This document shows, piece after piece, positions 21,976 to 37,275 of a DNA stretch of 53,242 nt; within the stretch, counting starts at the first letter, position 1; each line of letters starts with the position of its first letter. The notes beneath the pieces are model-generated. The model worked only from the letters and a program-made list of their open reading frames with translations. It did not search any database and was not told the origin of the DNA. The position numbers and the translations under genes were made by a program. The DNA is from Phoronis australis (taxonomy: Eukaryota; Phoronida; Phoronidae), in contig NMRA01000558.1 of assembly GCA_002633005.1 (NCBI GenBank), positions 198,441-251,682 on the forward strand, read 5' to 3'.

Positions 21976-22295
21976 GCTCCCCCCTATAGACATAAAGCTT
22001 GTGAGCTAATACCAGCGAAAGTCACTGTAGTGCGTACTACTCGCAATCAATTACAAGTACACGTTCGTCTTTGCCAAGGCGGCAAATTTCACATAATTGA
22101 CTGTGTTCGATCCTTATCGGGTAACTGGTTCACTCAGTTAAACAAGGTCATAGATCATTAAATATTTATCACAGAAAACACAATGAGTGAATGTTATGTT
22201 GGCTCTTTCGGATTATGTTTCCTGTCAGATTGAAGTCGCATTTGCGATGAAAGATTAATTACGTATCAATAAGTTGCAATGGGAGGCCATACAAA

Positions 22296-22440
22296 TTAAT
22301 GTATGTATGTATGTACATGTGTGTATACATGTACGTATACATGTACGTCTGTATGTATGCATACATGCATGTATGTATGAGTGTATGTACGTACATGTGT
22401 GCATGTATCTTTGTACAGTATAAGTATGCATGCGTGTGTA
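22296..22440. repeat. ATGT/ACGT-type microsatellite
   Basis: Imperfect tetranucleotide tract of TATG, TACA and TACG units. It yields a spurious minus-strand open frame rich in His, Thr, Tyr and Cys. Confidence 0.9.
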
Positions 22441-22900
22441 TAGCATTTATGACTTATGCATTTTTATCCGTATAAGTCTTCGAGTGTAAGTATTTCTCCT
22501 GATCAAATACACTGTTCGTTTATACTTGCTGTCCCTTCTGGGGAATTTCTGATGGTGTATTTATACAGCTCTGGTACGGTAAGATGAGGGTCTCCAAAAT
22601 CTTTCATAAAATAGGTCGCGATGTATTTTGCCTTATTTCAAATGTATTCTTAAAAGTACGTAACGACTAAAAAGCATCGAAATCTATTTAATAAAGACTT
22701 GTATTCTTCGGACACTCGCTGACGCTGATCACACTCGGCATACCTTTTTGTTGAAATAACAAAACATTAAAACTCGATAACAACTCAGTCTCGCTTCGTC
22801 TTGGTAGCATCTACTCTTGTGGCAGTTTGATATAACTAACGAAATATATGTCAGTGAACGTGATTTCATTTAGCTTGAGTCTATGCTTCGGGATCCTTTA

Positions 22901-23061
22901 TCTACATGTATAAAACCTATGTTACAAGAAATAGTTCAACTACGAGTAGGTAAATTTCAATAAAATTATTTATGTCCACAAACACACTCAATCTCGTACA
23001 AATTCTTGGTCCTGTCTGGGTCTTATTTACGGCTAAATGTATAACTGTCTTTGTAGGCAAG
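22901..23061 (+). promoter_or_regulatory. Tektin D promoter and short non-coding 5' exon
   Basis: A TATAAAA at 22909-22915 is followed by a splice donor (GTAG/GTAAAT) after 22949. An acceptor TTTGTAG (ends 23056) leaves GCAAG-ATG. The leader exon would be very short. The arrangement mirrors tektins A and C, but I do not see their forkhead and ATCGAT pair here. Confidence 0.45.
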
Positions 23062-26460
<3,399 letters not shown>

Positions 26461-27103
26461 GACACGGATCAGCCGAGATTCAACACAACTGTTACGCTGC
26501 TCCAGCTGAGCTAGCTGGTAGTTTCGTAATCGGAACTAATTCAGTGTTGCCTATTTTTGTAATCGTAAGCCGTAATATACCATACACATCTAAATGCGCT
26601 GATTAAATTTAAGAAGTTCTTTACACCAACGCAAACGCTTGGAAAATATATTTGTGAATTGAAGTGTATGATCTTAAACGAGTGGTACTGTCCATTGTGT
26701 GTTATTATAATACATTGTATTATATTGTATTAGGGATTCTACCAATACATGTCAGTCACCCCATAAGGTACCCATGGCTTCACGTGTTTAAGCTTTAACT
26801 TGGTTTCGATGATTGACAGATATCGTGACCTATTTAAATTTGCTCAACACGAATTTAACGAAGGTACAAAGTGTCTTAAGGTAGCACTCCAGAGGGTTGT
26901 TTTTTAAGGTACTTGTAGACAAAGTGATGTCATGAAATGTTCACTAAAGACCTTAATCTTGTCAATTCTCATCGAATATTGTAAGGGGGAGGGGCTAATG
27001 ATATGTGTTTATTCCCGATACTGTATATTGTTAGGTACGTGCACATGTAGCTATAAAATGACTAAGTTGTGTTTTCAGTTAACTACTATGATGTTTTTCA
27101 TTC

Positions 27104-27109
27104 AATAAA
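27104..27109 (+). terminator. AATAAA, candidate poly(A) signal of tektin D
   Basis: First clear AATAAA downstream of the tektin D stop, giving a 3' UTR of about 640 bases. No transcript evidence. Confidence 0.4.
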
Positions 27110-29481
27110 CACGTTTAAATTGAAAATGCTCGTGACTGTTTTAGTAGAGGAACGGGTTTAACATAAAATAAGTACGGATGAAATAGAGGTGCGGGAAGAG
27201 GCATCTTGAGTGAACCATCTTCAGCCAGGGCTTTATAGAAACTCAAGAGTCTTGTTTCACCTGACAGAAACCGCGTGTGTGCAGGACCCTGATACGTCGT
27301 TTCTAAACTGCATTTACTTAGGAAAGCTGAAAGGCATTTTCAAAGCTTTCAATCTGTGTGCGTGCTCCTTATCAAATTTCTCATTCATTTCCACTGCGAA
27401 ATGGCTTTTCCAATCTCTAGGTTGGCCTGCAAAGAAAAGGAACTTAATTTAAAAGCAACAACAATAGGAATAGTGTTTTAAATAAGTTGCCAGAAATTAA
27501 CTGTCATGGAGCTCATAATCGTTGAGCTTTCCTTTTTCTTTTGTTTTCGTTGCTGAACAAGATCTCTTAGTTTCTTCCGTTTGAGTTATCTCACTGATCT
27601 CACATATGGTGTACAAGCGCATTTAGGCGCATGCACGTTTAAGTGAACCGCTTGAGTGAAATCGAGGAGCACATGTTAAGATGAGAACTCGTTTTTGATC
27701 TTGAAAAGAACTCGAACAGTTCGTTATTGCTGCCATGCTAGATGAATAAAATGAGACGCCGTGACAAATGAACTTGATGAGCCTGGTCTGAAATATTTCC
27801 AAGACCAGAAATCTCGTCTATTTTGATTACGGAAAATTTATGACTAATTTCGTAATCGAAAGTTCCTTCCTGTGATGAAAGGTGGGATTATAGTCGCTTT
27901 AAAGGACCATGCCACCCAAAAAGCAACCTAATTTGTATCAATTTAGATCGAGTAGTTCTACTCCATAAGGGCACGTACGGTTGCGATACCTGACACCTGA
28001 CGGCAGACGGAGGTGTTGAAATTATTCAATGACGTAATTGGTTTCACACGCAGTCTGTTCAGCAGTTCACAACACGGGTTACTGGTGTCAGCTTATTGCT
28101 TGAATTCATCGTTTAACACCAATAAATCGATAAAAAAAAACCTAGAAATACACCGATTTCTTATAAAAACGTTTTGTTTTATTTCGCTGTGACGGATTTA
28201 TTGGTTTTTGGACACACCCTAGCCTTCAAAGTTAAGCAGGCCAATAAGGTCCGTAGGAGGAGTTTGGGGTCTGTTCGGAGATAAATTCGAAGTATTTTTC
28301 CGTGAGATACAGACAGGAAAACCTAGATCTGTGTTGTTTAGACTTGTGATAAATGAGTTCTAAACAAACAAAACGCTTGTTATCCTGGCCAGTATCTCGG
28401 AGCCCGATCAGGCCCGTCGCGGCCGGACTGACTGGTTATCCCAGCCAGTGGCTCGGAAGCCGATCAGACATCACGAACATAAACCAGCCAAAGTTGAAAA
28501 CTAAACTTCCAGTCAAGACAATACTGTACTAGTGAGCCAAAGAAGTAAATTGCACTTGATTATGTTGCTGAATTAGCCACGAAACTGCAAATCTACTTAT
28601 TCGTCGGGGGCCGCGGATTCAGGTTCCGCTTTGGCCACAGAACTGTCAGGGCACAAGTTGTTCATTGACAATCACTATTTGAATAATATAAAAGGAAAAT
28701 AAAGATTCCCCTAACACATGTGGGATAGAAATCGAGTTGTTTCACAACTGTTTCTGTCAGCAAACATTGAATTAGCATGAGCTCACACGGCTTCGGTGTC
28801 CTGTCAATTAGTTTTATTGCATCGAAAGCCGGTAACGTAGTGGTTTATTCATTGCTGGCTTCTCAAATCATTTGCACTCACGGACGCTCCAAAGGCATTA
28901 CAAATTTCATCGAATGAGACAGACTTTGACTCAGTTTTATATAAGTATTGGTAAGGGTGAGAATAATTCATTTTCTTCCTCACAGGTTAACGCGACACCT
29001 CTCGGCAAGGTAAGATCGACCGTATGCGAGGCGATGTGGATATAGACCGATTAAGACGGTAAAAAATACTAATTAAATCGGATGGCATTCTCGTTTAAAT
29101 GAAAAGTATAGTAAGAGTTGACAAAAACAAGAAAATGTAAGAGATACACATATACAGGAGATAGCCGTTTTCGTCTTTTGGTGAAGTAAGGTCACGAGAG
29201 CCTAAGGGCAAAACTTTTGACCAAAAGCATTGAAAATTTGAATTATTTTCGGACATAGGCTCTTGAGTCTTTTAAAAATCAAAACAATGCGCATTTAGTG
29301 TTGACGCATGGTAAGCGTCAGCTGCTCAAATTGCAATCTGGGCTATTACTAATCCAGGACATATTTATACGGCGTTCACATGTCGTTCGGGACACGTTAT
29401 ACCCACGAATTGTGAATAACGTGTTCGCAACATGAACAGAATGTTTTATCTACGTTACAGCTTTGATAGTTTCCAGGAAAT
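27110..29481. other. Intergenic, no recognised gene
   Basis: No coding region that I can support. It contains a small direct repeat at 28378-28473. Confidence 0.5.
28378..28473. repeat. Two-copy direct repeat, about 54-bp period
   Basis: TTATCCTGGCCAGTATCTCG and TTATCCCAGCCAGTGGCTCG each continue into GnAGCCCGATCAG-like sequence. The second copy is shorter and diverged. Confidence 0.5.
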
Positions 29482-29853
29482 CTAGCACGACCGTACGTAC
29501 TCAATATCAGATGCCGCAGAGGTATTTTCAGCCCCTTTGGAGAACAACATATCAAACATAAAAAATATGGAATTGCCCAAAGAGAGGTCAGCAGCCGATC
29601 TACTGAAGTTCTTCCTGATACGTAGCACTGAGAAAGCACCGTTTTCCAGCAGTTCACGTAATATTGGGTTTGTAAATTTCAACTTTTGGTAAAACAGTGT
29701 TCCCCATCTGGCGTAGTTTGGGCGGTTTTGGGCAAAGAATACATCTAGCATAGTCGGGAAATTTTTGATATAGCCACTGACGTCATTGTTCTTGACGCAT
29801 CTCTGGAGTTCTCTGTCAGGACTCGGTTTATGATAAAGATGGAGACTGCCCAA
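29482..29853 (-). pseudogene. Remnant of a repetitive, probably transposon-encoded ORF
   Basis: A 123-codon minus-strand frame contains NYARWG followed by NGAFSVLRIRKNFSRSAADL. From memory, the order N-Y-A-R-W, then a short gap, then G-x-F-x-V-x-R ... F-x-(R/Q)-x-x-x-D-x-x-L recurs in multi-copy uncharacterised open frames of invertebrate genomes that behave like mobile-element genes. I cannot confirm the family without a search. Neither end has a convincing start, splice site or continuation, so I treat it as a fragment. Confidence 0.4.
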
Positions 29854-30335
29854 AATTGATCAGTTTTGCCAAATTTCCCATTAATCACTGTGTGAAATGA
29901 TGGTAGTTGGTGCGCATACATACCGCAGAAGACAGCAAAAGGCGGCATTTTGATTGTTATTCCTTTTAGCAGTTGCATCAAATGACTCGTCCGAAAACAG
30001 AGGTAAAATAGGACAACGAAAAATCGAAATTCGTGCAAACACAATGTGATATCCGTCTAGGACAGGTTTTTAGGTTTTGTTTTTAATAGTGAATCGTGTG
30101 GAGTATTCCGTTGTTTTCGCATGGACTTGTGAGGTCGCTGCAACATCGGGCGCGATGTTTCTGGTTTTCATGCCCTGACGTAAACTTACGGACAAAAATC
30201 TTTCACCTTGCGTGGTAACCTATGTCGTACGGACTCAGTGTCTGGTTCTTCAATGTGATGCTTATTCGTTGTGAATGGGCTTATAATCAAGTATGTTTCG
30301 ACTCTTTATTTGTCTGATTGGGGCATCTTACTGCA

Positions 30336-31178
30336 GTGCCACGTGTAGTGATGCTGAACATCGGACGATTGGTTTCAAACGGTTACCTGGTGGGTTGATT
30401 TCGCTCAACTTAGATACTTGGGCGTGTCTGGCGGGGATAACCCACCACTAGATTTGTCTGGCAGTATTTATTCCTGATACCTGGGTTTACGGCGAATATT
30501 TTGCAAATGCTTTCATGCGGTTACCTCTTTGGTTGATCTAGCTCAACTCAGGACTTTGGGCGTGTCTGGTGGGGCTAACCCACCACTAGATTTGTCTGGC
30601 AGTGTTTATTCGTGATATCTGGGCTAACGATGAATATTTTGGAACTGGTTTTAAGCGGTTACCTCTTGGGTTGATCTAGCTCAATTTTCAAAACCCTTTT
30701 TGATAATCGTCTGGCAGGGGCACCCCACCACTGAAATTGTCTGGCATCTAACAGTTGTGCCATGTACAGTGATTCCGAACATCGGGCAATTAGTTTCAAA
30801 CGGTTACCTGGTGGGTTGATATAGCTCAACTCGGGTATTTGGGGGTGTCTGGCGGGGCTAACTCACCACTATATTTGTGTGGCAGTGTTCATTCGTGATA
30901 CCTGGACTCACGGTGAATATTTTGCAACTGGTTTCACGCGGTTAGCTCTTGGATTGATCTAGCTTATTTTTTTCACCTTGTTTATAACTGTCCCCAACAC
31001 TGAAATTGTCTGGCAGTGACCAATTTTGATACAGTGGATTACGTAGTAGGTATCCAAGGCAGTTTGAAGTGGTTACCAGAAAAGTTGATCTAGCTCAATT
31101 TTTGAGTGTCATTCTCGTGGCTCCCCTGACCACACCCACCAAAGCGAGCCTGCCAGACGACCATTTCCAAGCACCAGG
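30336..31178. repeat. Higher-order tandem repeat: two units of about 421 bp
   Basis: The phrase TTTCAAACGGTTACCTGGTG recurs 421 bases apart (30373 and 30794). The other marks, GCGGTTA-CTCTTnG-TTGATCTAGCT and the CTGGCAG/TGTCTGGC boxes, recur at the same distance. Each unit contains three diverged subunits of about 140 bp sharing GGTTACC...GTTGATCTAGCTCAA. The second unit is more decayed, especially its last subunit. Confidence 0.8.
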
Positions 31179-31629
31179 ATACCCATAGAGCACTGTGGCA
31201 CCAAAGAAAATTGGTGACCTTTTCATGCCCAAAAAAGCTCTGGGATCCCAGTCTATGTGCAATTAGTCACATCTGGTTTAATTTGTTGATCAAAAGTAGG
31301 CCTATTAGCTTCAAGCTTAGCCTAGGTCCTGGTGAGATAGGCACTACCAGGACTAACAGTTAATTTGCCATTGATTTGAAATAATACTTAATATTATTAA
31401 TTATATATTTTGATTACTATAAAAAACCAGGCTCGCAAATGAAAATAAAAATTATATGACCATCAGTTCTGCTTTCTTGGTTTTAATAATTACATCTATT
31501 TCATGTGAGTATTTCTCAAATAACAATCTCGACCAAGTTGAATTTTAAAATTAAAACACCTAATTTTTTCGTCCAAAGCATAACCTCGTTTTACAGTAGA
31601 GCTCAATTTCAGTTAACTGGACAGAACAC

Positions 31630-31800
31630 AGTGGCGGATTCAGAGGGGAGCCAAGGGGCCATGCCCCAGCCCCCCCTAAAATTCTCCCAGATTCCATTTG
31701 GCAGTTCAGTAGCGCGAATGACNCGTGATTTTTCAATATTTTTGAGAAGGGAATAGGGCCAATATTTGGGCCCAAAATTGAGGGATTGAGGGCCCTGTCC
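31630..31800. repeat. Dispersed 'CAGTGGCGGATTCAG' repeat
   Basis: Begins CAGTGGCGGATTCAGAGGGG and runs through a GCCCCAGCCCCCCC tract. Related ends occur at 35766 and, inverted, at 36764-36750, marking a dispersed family. Includes the isolated N at 31723. Confidence 0.5.
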
Positions 31801-32864
31801 TTTTTGTAAAGAAAAATGCATCGCGCTTCAACCCATAGTCATGAAAACGCAGCCTAGCTCGCCTCGTTGCTATGGCGGCACCCAGTCCGGGATGCGACAA
31901 ATTATGATTCGAAAACAGTTATAAATTTTACGCGGACATATTTTCCATCGTCGCGGCGTATGGCAAGGACCCAACGCTTCCGAATCCCAACGTCCTTAGG
32001 GATTGTAAAAAAACAATGTCCGTATTTTTCTAGCTGTTCGAGCAATGCGGAGTACAACTACGCGGATAAGCCACCAGATCTATCGTAGCGAGCCTCGTTT
32101 TGGAACGCGCCTCCTGTTGACGTGAATAGGGTCTATAACAAAGCTGAAAATGCTCTTACTACATACATGTACACTGTATATGCCCGTGGATGCATACATA
32201 TGCAGCACAGTATATTTTATATTGAAAAGCAGTGGCGTATTCCCACGGTGGCCGAAAGGTGAGACCAAACAATTTCATAACGGGCCACCCTGTTGAATAT
32301 TTCTGGCTGTGATAGTGTTCAAAAGTATGCATAAATGAGAAAGTTAACAAAATTACTATAATTTCCTTAGTCCAATGCACTGTTTAAGAAAAAAGTGCAA
32401 AACCATAGATATTCCAAATCCTCGATCAGCGATTTCTGGAGTGCCGAGGTTGGAGTATGATACGACTCGACACAAAATTTTGGAGTCTTGATTTGAATTA
32501 ACAGCCATTCTTGGAACATTTTCGGATCCGTGAGTAAAATGTGAAACGTCATCCCAATGTGATACAATTGTTTATAATGCTGACAGCCAGAAACACAATT
32601 AGAAACTACAACGATTGCAACACAAAAACTAAAAAGATTTCGGAACTCGAGTCTTGGTGCCAACATTACGTCGCTAATTGTTTTTAATTCACCGATTTGA
32701 CCGCTTGCGTGGGGCACAAAATGCATAAGTTCGTGTAGTGCGTAAGTCACCTTCGAAGACTCATTTACTGATCGCGAACGTAAAAAGGCTGTCAAAAGCG
32801 GCAAAGTATACCCTTTCTGAAAAGTTTCTAGTTGGCAAAAATTTCAAGACTTTTTTCATTGTAT

Positions 32865-33010
32865 CATTGCGTGTGTCTCGGGTCTATCCGAGGACAATAC
32901 TGTTCTCTCGCTCACACTATTCCCCTCTCCCGGACCACTTTTCCCGTCTCGCGGACATATTTCTATGCTCGCGGACGGACTAATTCTGCTCCCCGGCCAC
33001 ACATTATTCC
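32865..33010. repeat. Degenerate tandem repeat, period near 20-25 bp
   Basis: Recurring CTCGCGGAC, CTCTCCCGGAC and CTCCCCGGCCAC words separated by short AT-rich spacers (ATATTTCTATG, TAATTCTG, ATTATTCC). Imperfect and short. Confidence 0.4.
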
Positions 33011-35763
33011 ATATTCACGGTGATCCTTTTCCGTTCACGAACAAACTCGTCGATTTAGCTGCCGAAATATTTTCGTTGCTGTTTCTTTTGTCCAATAAAG
33101 TACTTGAATATAGTAAAATCGAATAGAAATGTCTTACATTATCAGCATTTAAATGCACTTCAACATAGAGCGTACGTCCAGAAAGAAAAACGGTGCGTGA
33201 CCACTCCTTATAACTATTTAAGTTGTTGATATCGGTTCGAACAATATTGGCTTGATCAGGTCTTACTCTCCCGTACAATTACACGGAAAATATACGTGTA
33301 ATCGTTTAGTTCTTATACCTAAATAAAGCAAGCTGCATTTGTCCCCGTTTAGCTGTCGCGTTTAACATATTCCGAGTACTATTTGAACAATTCCCGCGTT
33401 TAAACAATCGGTTAGTAAAGTTCTAAACATTGCGCACGTACCGGGGCGGCAGAAAAGCTGATAAGTGATTTTCCATCGATCACCTACGTGCCATCTTTCT
33501 AAAATACCCACTTAATCTTGTCACTTGAATAAAACGTCGCGACTCAGTAACTAGGTCACCTGGGGTCATCAGTCTTAGTACTCACGGAATGGTCACTGTG
33601 TTGCGAGACTAACCTGTTTTTGAATAGAATTCCTTGAGCGTCATTTTCGAATTTCAAGGTTGGCCAACCCCCAAAAAGTGACAAACTTCCGGAGCATTTT
33701 TCAACTTGTTGAGGGTCTGTGCCTTCTTCATAGTAACAGAAAACAAAACCTATCACTGTAGGGAAAATTTGGAGACCGACTTTACAAGAATTAAAGGCGT
33801 AATTCTATTTTTGTTTTTATCAGCTAAACTTTTGAGATCGTAGACAAACCGTGGACTCGTGGACTCTAATTTTTTGAAAACAGAGGCAGGCTGCAAGCTT
33901 TCTAGGGCTTAGCGACGGCAAGGTCAAAATACAGTCTGTCATTGTTATAAAAACTGTTGTCATTTGTGTGCGGTAATTTTCATTTGTATTTTTGCCAGAA
34001 ACGAACGTTAACTTGGTATCAGCTAAAATGGTGCAAGTATTTTCCTCACCTCAAACCTGCTGCAGTGGTCAAGTGTCGTTATTGCTTGGGTGTTATTTTC
34101 ACAGTTTTCGGAAAAAAAAACACGATAACTTTGCTAAAAATGATGCGGCGGGCGCTTTGTTTTGTTGAAGGATCTTGAGTTGTCCAATCACACAGCTTTG
34201 AACTATTTGAAGTCCCTCCAACACCGGTATATTAAACTTTTGTTTGCAAACAATTCAGAGTTTGCCGAAGTTTCGGTGAGTTTGGACAGCCAGCTTACAT
34301 TCAACAATCTCTGCCAAAGTGTAATATTTTGCAGTATTTTTAATAGTTTGCTGAATTTGGAGAGGCAAAACATTATTTTTCAATGTATTCGAAGAGAGAC
34401 AGATAAAAGCTTAGAGTGACTGTGCTAGTAAAGGGATTAACTTTTTAGGTATGCGTTTGGGTGTATAACAATGGTACGCGCATCTTTCTCAAAATATGAT
34501 TTAATGCTTTTTGGCTATTCAGAGCTTCGTTTGAAAGTTTGTCATAGTTTCCCGTAATATTATAATGACTTTCATTTTTGGTCATTATGTTCCACCTCTG
34601 TGAACAATGGATGAGCCAAACTACTGCCCTCTATGGGACGAGCTTACGTCTTAGTATTGCATTTTTGGGACAGAAAAAACAACATGAGGACCTCCGGTAA
34701 AGGCAAGAAGTGCATAATTATATAGCCAAATGGTGTAGTATAATTGACTTTTGTTGTAAATATATATTTTAATTTATTACCATTAGAATATCAAATAGTA
34801 TAACTGTATTTACAAAACATACACGTACAGAATGGTAAGAAAGTAAATGTATGAACAATGTATTGCAGCGCGATATGTTCGTTTGGCTTTTAACTTTTAA
34901 CCAGATGAACAACGAAAAACATTGGATGTTGGTCTTCTGTTAAGATAATATGTAGTATTTAACAACAATCATTTAACACTACATTCGCTGTCTGAGCTAG
35001 TTGCGCCAATACCACAGTCCTGGTCACATTTTTGCAGACGGCGCTGTCTCGTGAAGACTGAGTTCTAAACAGAGAAGAGGTGTTACTCAAGTAATTTCAC
35101 CGGGATGGTTGTATTTTCTTTACAATGTACGCCTACAGCACTTTTCGGTGAGAGAATGACGTCAATATCACAATGCACGTCGTCATGTGACATAATAACA
35201 GGTTCTTTTTACACAGGTGCGCATCGCATGTGGTCAAAGTCCGTCCAAAAGCGCCACGTCTCTTCCTCCCTAGAAATAAAAGAAAGATTTTTAGCCAGCA
35301 GTTGATCATGACGAATTTGACGACTTACAGAACAAATTTCGTCAACCGATCGTTATTGCTATGTATAATCGGAACGTTTTATCAAGCTCAGCTCTATGTG
35401 TCTTAGTAACTGATTTTGCCGTCATTTTTCTAACTTCATAAAATCAAATTAAACTTCCCCGGCCCTGTAGCTACCTCAAAAAGTAGACTGTGTATTATGT
35501 CAACTCATGCCAACAAGACGGCAACAGTAACGGATTCCACCGACTAAGTCTGCCAGGATATGAATTCTGAATGAAGTTCACGCCGCACAAATGAAAGTCA
35601 AGTGGTCATATTTTCAATTACTTAAGAAAGCAAACCGTTCACAGAATTCATAACGTCATCTTGTGAATGTCCATTAGCTCACGAATCATTCACTAAACGC
35701 GCCGATGAGTTAAATCAGAACGCTCTATGAACTGACAGACTTGAAATTCCATTACATTGCCCA

Positions 35764-36761
35764 TAGGCGGATTTAGGGGGGGGGGCCAGGGCCCCCCCCC
35801 CTTGGCTGCCGCAAAACATAAAACAGTAAGAGCGTAGGGAAATGGTGAGTTTATTAATTAACCCCGGTAATTAAAATTATGCGGATGAAAAAAGATTTAA
35901 ATGTGTGCAGTTTTAGTGTTGGGGGGGGTTCAAATCCAATTTCGAGTGTCAAATTCGGAACACGGCGCATTCGTAACGGAACTATGGCTAAGTATGGGCT
36001 CTCCCGCGATATCCCAGGCGACCGGCAGTGGCGCTGCGCACTACTACTCCGTTTCCGTCGTCTGCTCCACTGTGCAATGAAGAAAATTTACTTCATTTTT
36101 TAAAGAAAATGGAACCTGAGTGACGACGAAAAAACAGAACCTGCTGGTAAGATGTGAATTTTAATCGAAGCCTTGGTGAATCACTCAGAAACTCGAAATA
36201 ATCTCTTTGTCAAACCTTATCTTAAGACGATTTCCAAAGCAATCCCGTCATTATTGCCACTACGAAAAACGGATTTGATCTTTTGGGCATTTGAAGACTA
36301 TTTTAAATACGACAAATTTGTTAAGAATTAATGGCACAAAATATAAAACGTGTAATAAGCACTACAAAAAGAAGTAGGTTTCGCGCGCAAACGCTGTGGA
36401 CCATAAACAAGTAAGTCTTTTAGTAAGCGATTAGTAGTTAGATCGTGGTGGTGTAGTGGTAATGCACGCGCGCTCTATCCGCCAGGTCGTGAGTTCGAGT
36501 CTGTAGTTCTTTTCAGTTTTTCCCGTTTGACACATTCTTCGTGTTTTCTATTGCCTTTTTTCTTGGATAACTTCAGGAATCAAGGAAAATGCTTGATTTT
36601 TAGAGGTAAAAACAGAAAAATTTCCTGGGCAAACCGCCCTCCCGACCTCCCCCCATTCGGTGCTATGCGCATCTACAATCGTGGGTCAGTTTGCGCAAAT
36701 GCTTACAGCCGGACAAAATGTTGGGCCCCCCCTTGTGATATCCTAGATCCGCCACTGTTGC
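35764..36761. mobile_element. Candidate non-autonomous element with inverted 'GGCGGATYTAGG' ends
   Basis: The left end reads AGGCGGATTTAGG then a G run. The right end, read inverted, is AGTGGCGGATCTAGG followed by sequence ending in a G run and CCC. Just inside the left end, ten G, CCAGGG and ten C form a strongly self-complementary tract (about 35776-35801). No transposase is seen. It could instead be two separate insertions of the same repeat in opposite orientation. A tRNA-like segment lies inside. Confidence 0.35.
36445..36510 (+). repeat. tRNA-like (SINE-head) sequence
   Basis: GTGGTGTAGTGGTAATGCAC resembles an A box and GTGAGTTCGAGTCTG a B box, about 40 bases apart. The ends cannot form a seven-pair acceptor stem, so this is a tRNA-derived repeat, not a tRNA gene. 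A second B-box-like GTAAGTTCGATTCCGC lies at about 36820-36837. Confidence 0.5.
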
Positions 36762-37275
36762 CACTGAACGAATGTGTTTTATCTCCTCCAGCAATAAGCT
36801 GGACTTCGGCCGCTGAGGTTGTAAGTTCGATTCCGCGTTGAGGCTGAACTGAGAAAACACTTTTGAGCCGCAGAAGGTACATGTATTTAAAATACGCACC
36901 ATCACGTATAATGTTCTCATGCACTCACAGCTTTAAATAGCGATTAAGCTCGATTTGTTTTTAAGAACAGTAAACCCTGTTCTCGCGATGTAATACAAAA
37001 CTGGATATCACCTGGTATTGGAGTTGGAATTTCCTTAGAGATATGATTATATACCAAAAAACAACGTTCCCTCCGGGTGGGTTTTGAGATTCGAGACTTG
37101 AAGATTCCCTACGCCCGTTTAATGTCTCAAAACGTAAGTCACTCTTTTCGATTTTGAAATAAGAAATTTTCAGACTTTTGCTTAAGTGTCGAAGGTTCTG
37201 TAAGTTTATAAGCACAATTAGAGAAAATCTCTGCACTAGTTTAGAATTCAATTCATCATTTACATTGCGAAAAAC

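Larger units (their letters stand above)
19140..22900. other. Divergent intergenic region between tektins C and D
   Basis: No supportable gene. The longest open frame (minus, 21947-21528, 139 codons) overlaps a repeat and has no recognised domain. The region holds a candidate RFX X-box at 19933-19946, a two-unit repeat at 21866-21975 and a microsatellite at 22296-22440. Confidence 0.5.
31179..35763. other. Intergenic, repeats only
   Basis: No gene I can support. The longest frame (minus, 32804-32367, 145 codons) has no recognisable domain or signal peptide, and lies in ordinary AT-rich sequence. It contains a GGCGGAT repeat at 31630-31800 and a degenerate short tandem repeat near 32865-33010. 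Confidence 0.5.

Noticed and set aside
22255-22446. Minus-strand frame rich in His, Thr, Tyr and Cys
   Set aside because: Translation of a tetranucleotide microsatellite.
31723-31723. Isolated N as a second assembly gap
   Set aside because: The sequence on both sides reads on within one repeat, with no duplication or break; probably one ambiguous base.
32367-32804. 145-codon minus-strand open frame
   Set aside because: No family resemblance or signal peptide that I can defend; likely chance.
36445-36510. Possible functional tRNA gene
   Set aside because: A and B boxes are present but no acceptor stem or proper anticodon arm forms; it fits a tRNA-derived repeat.
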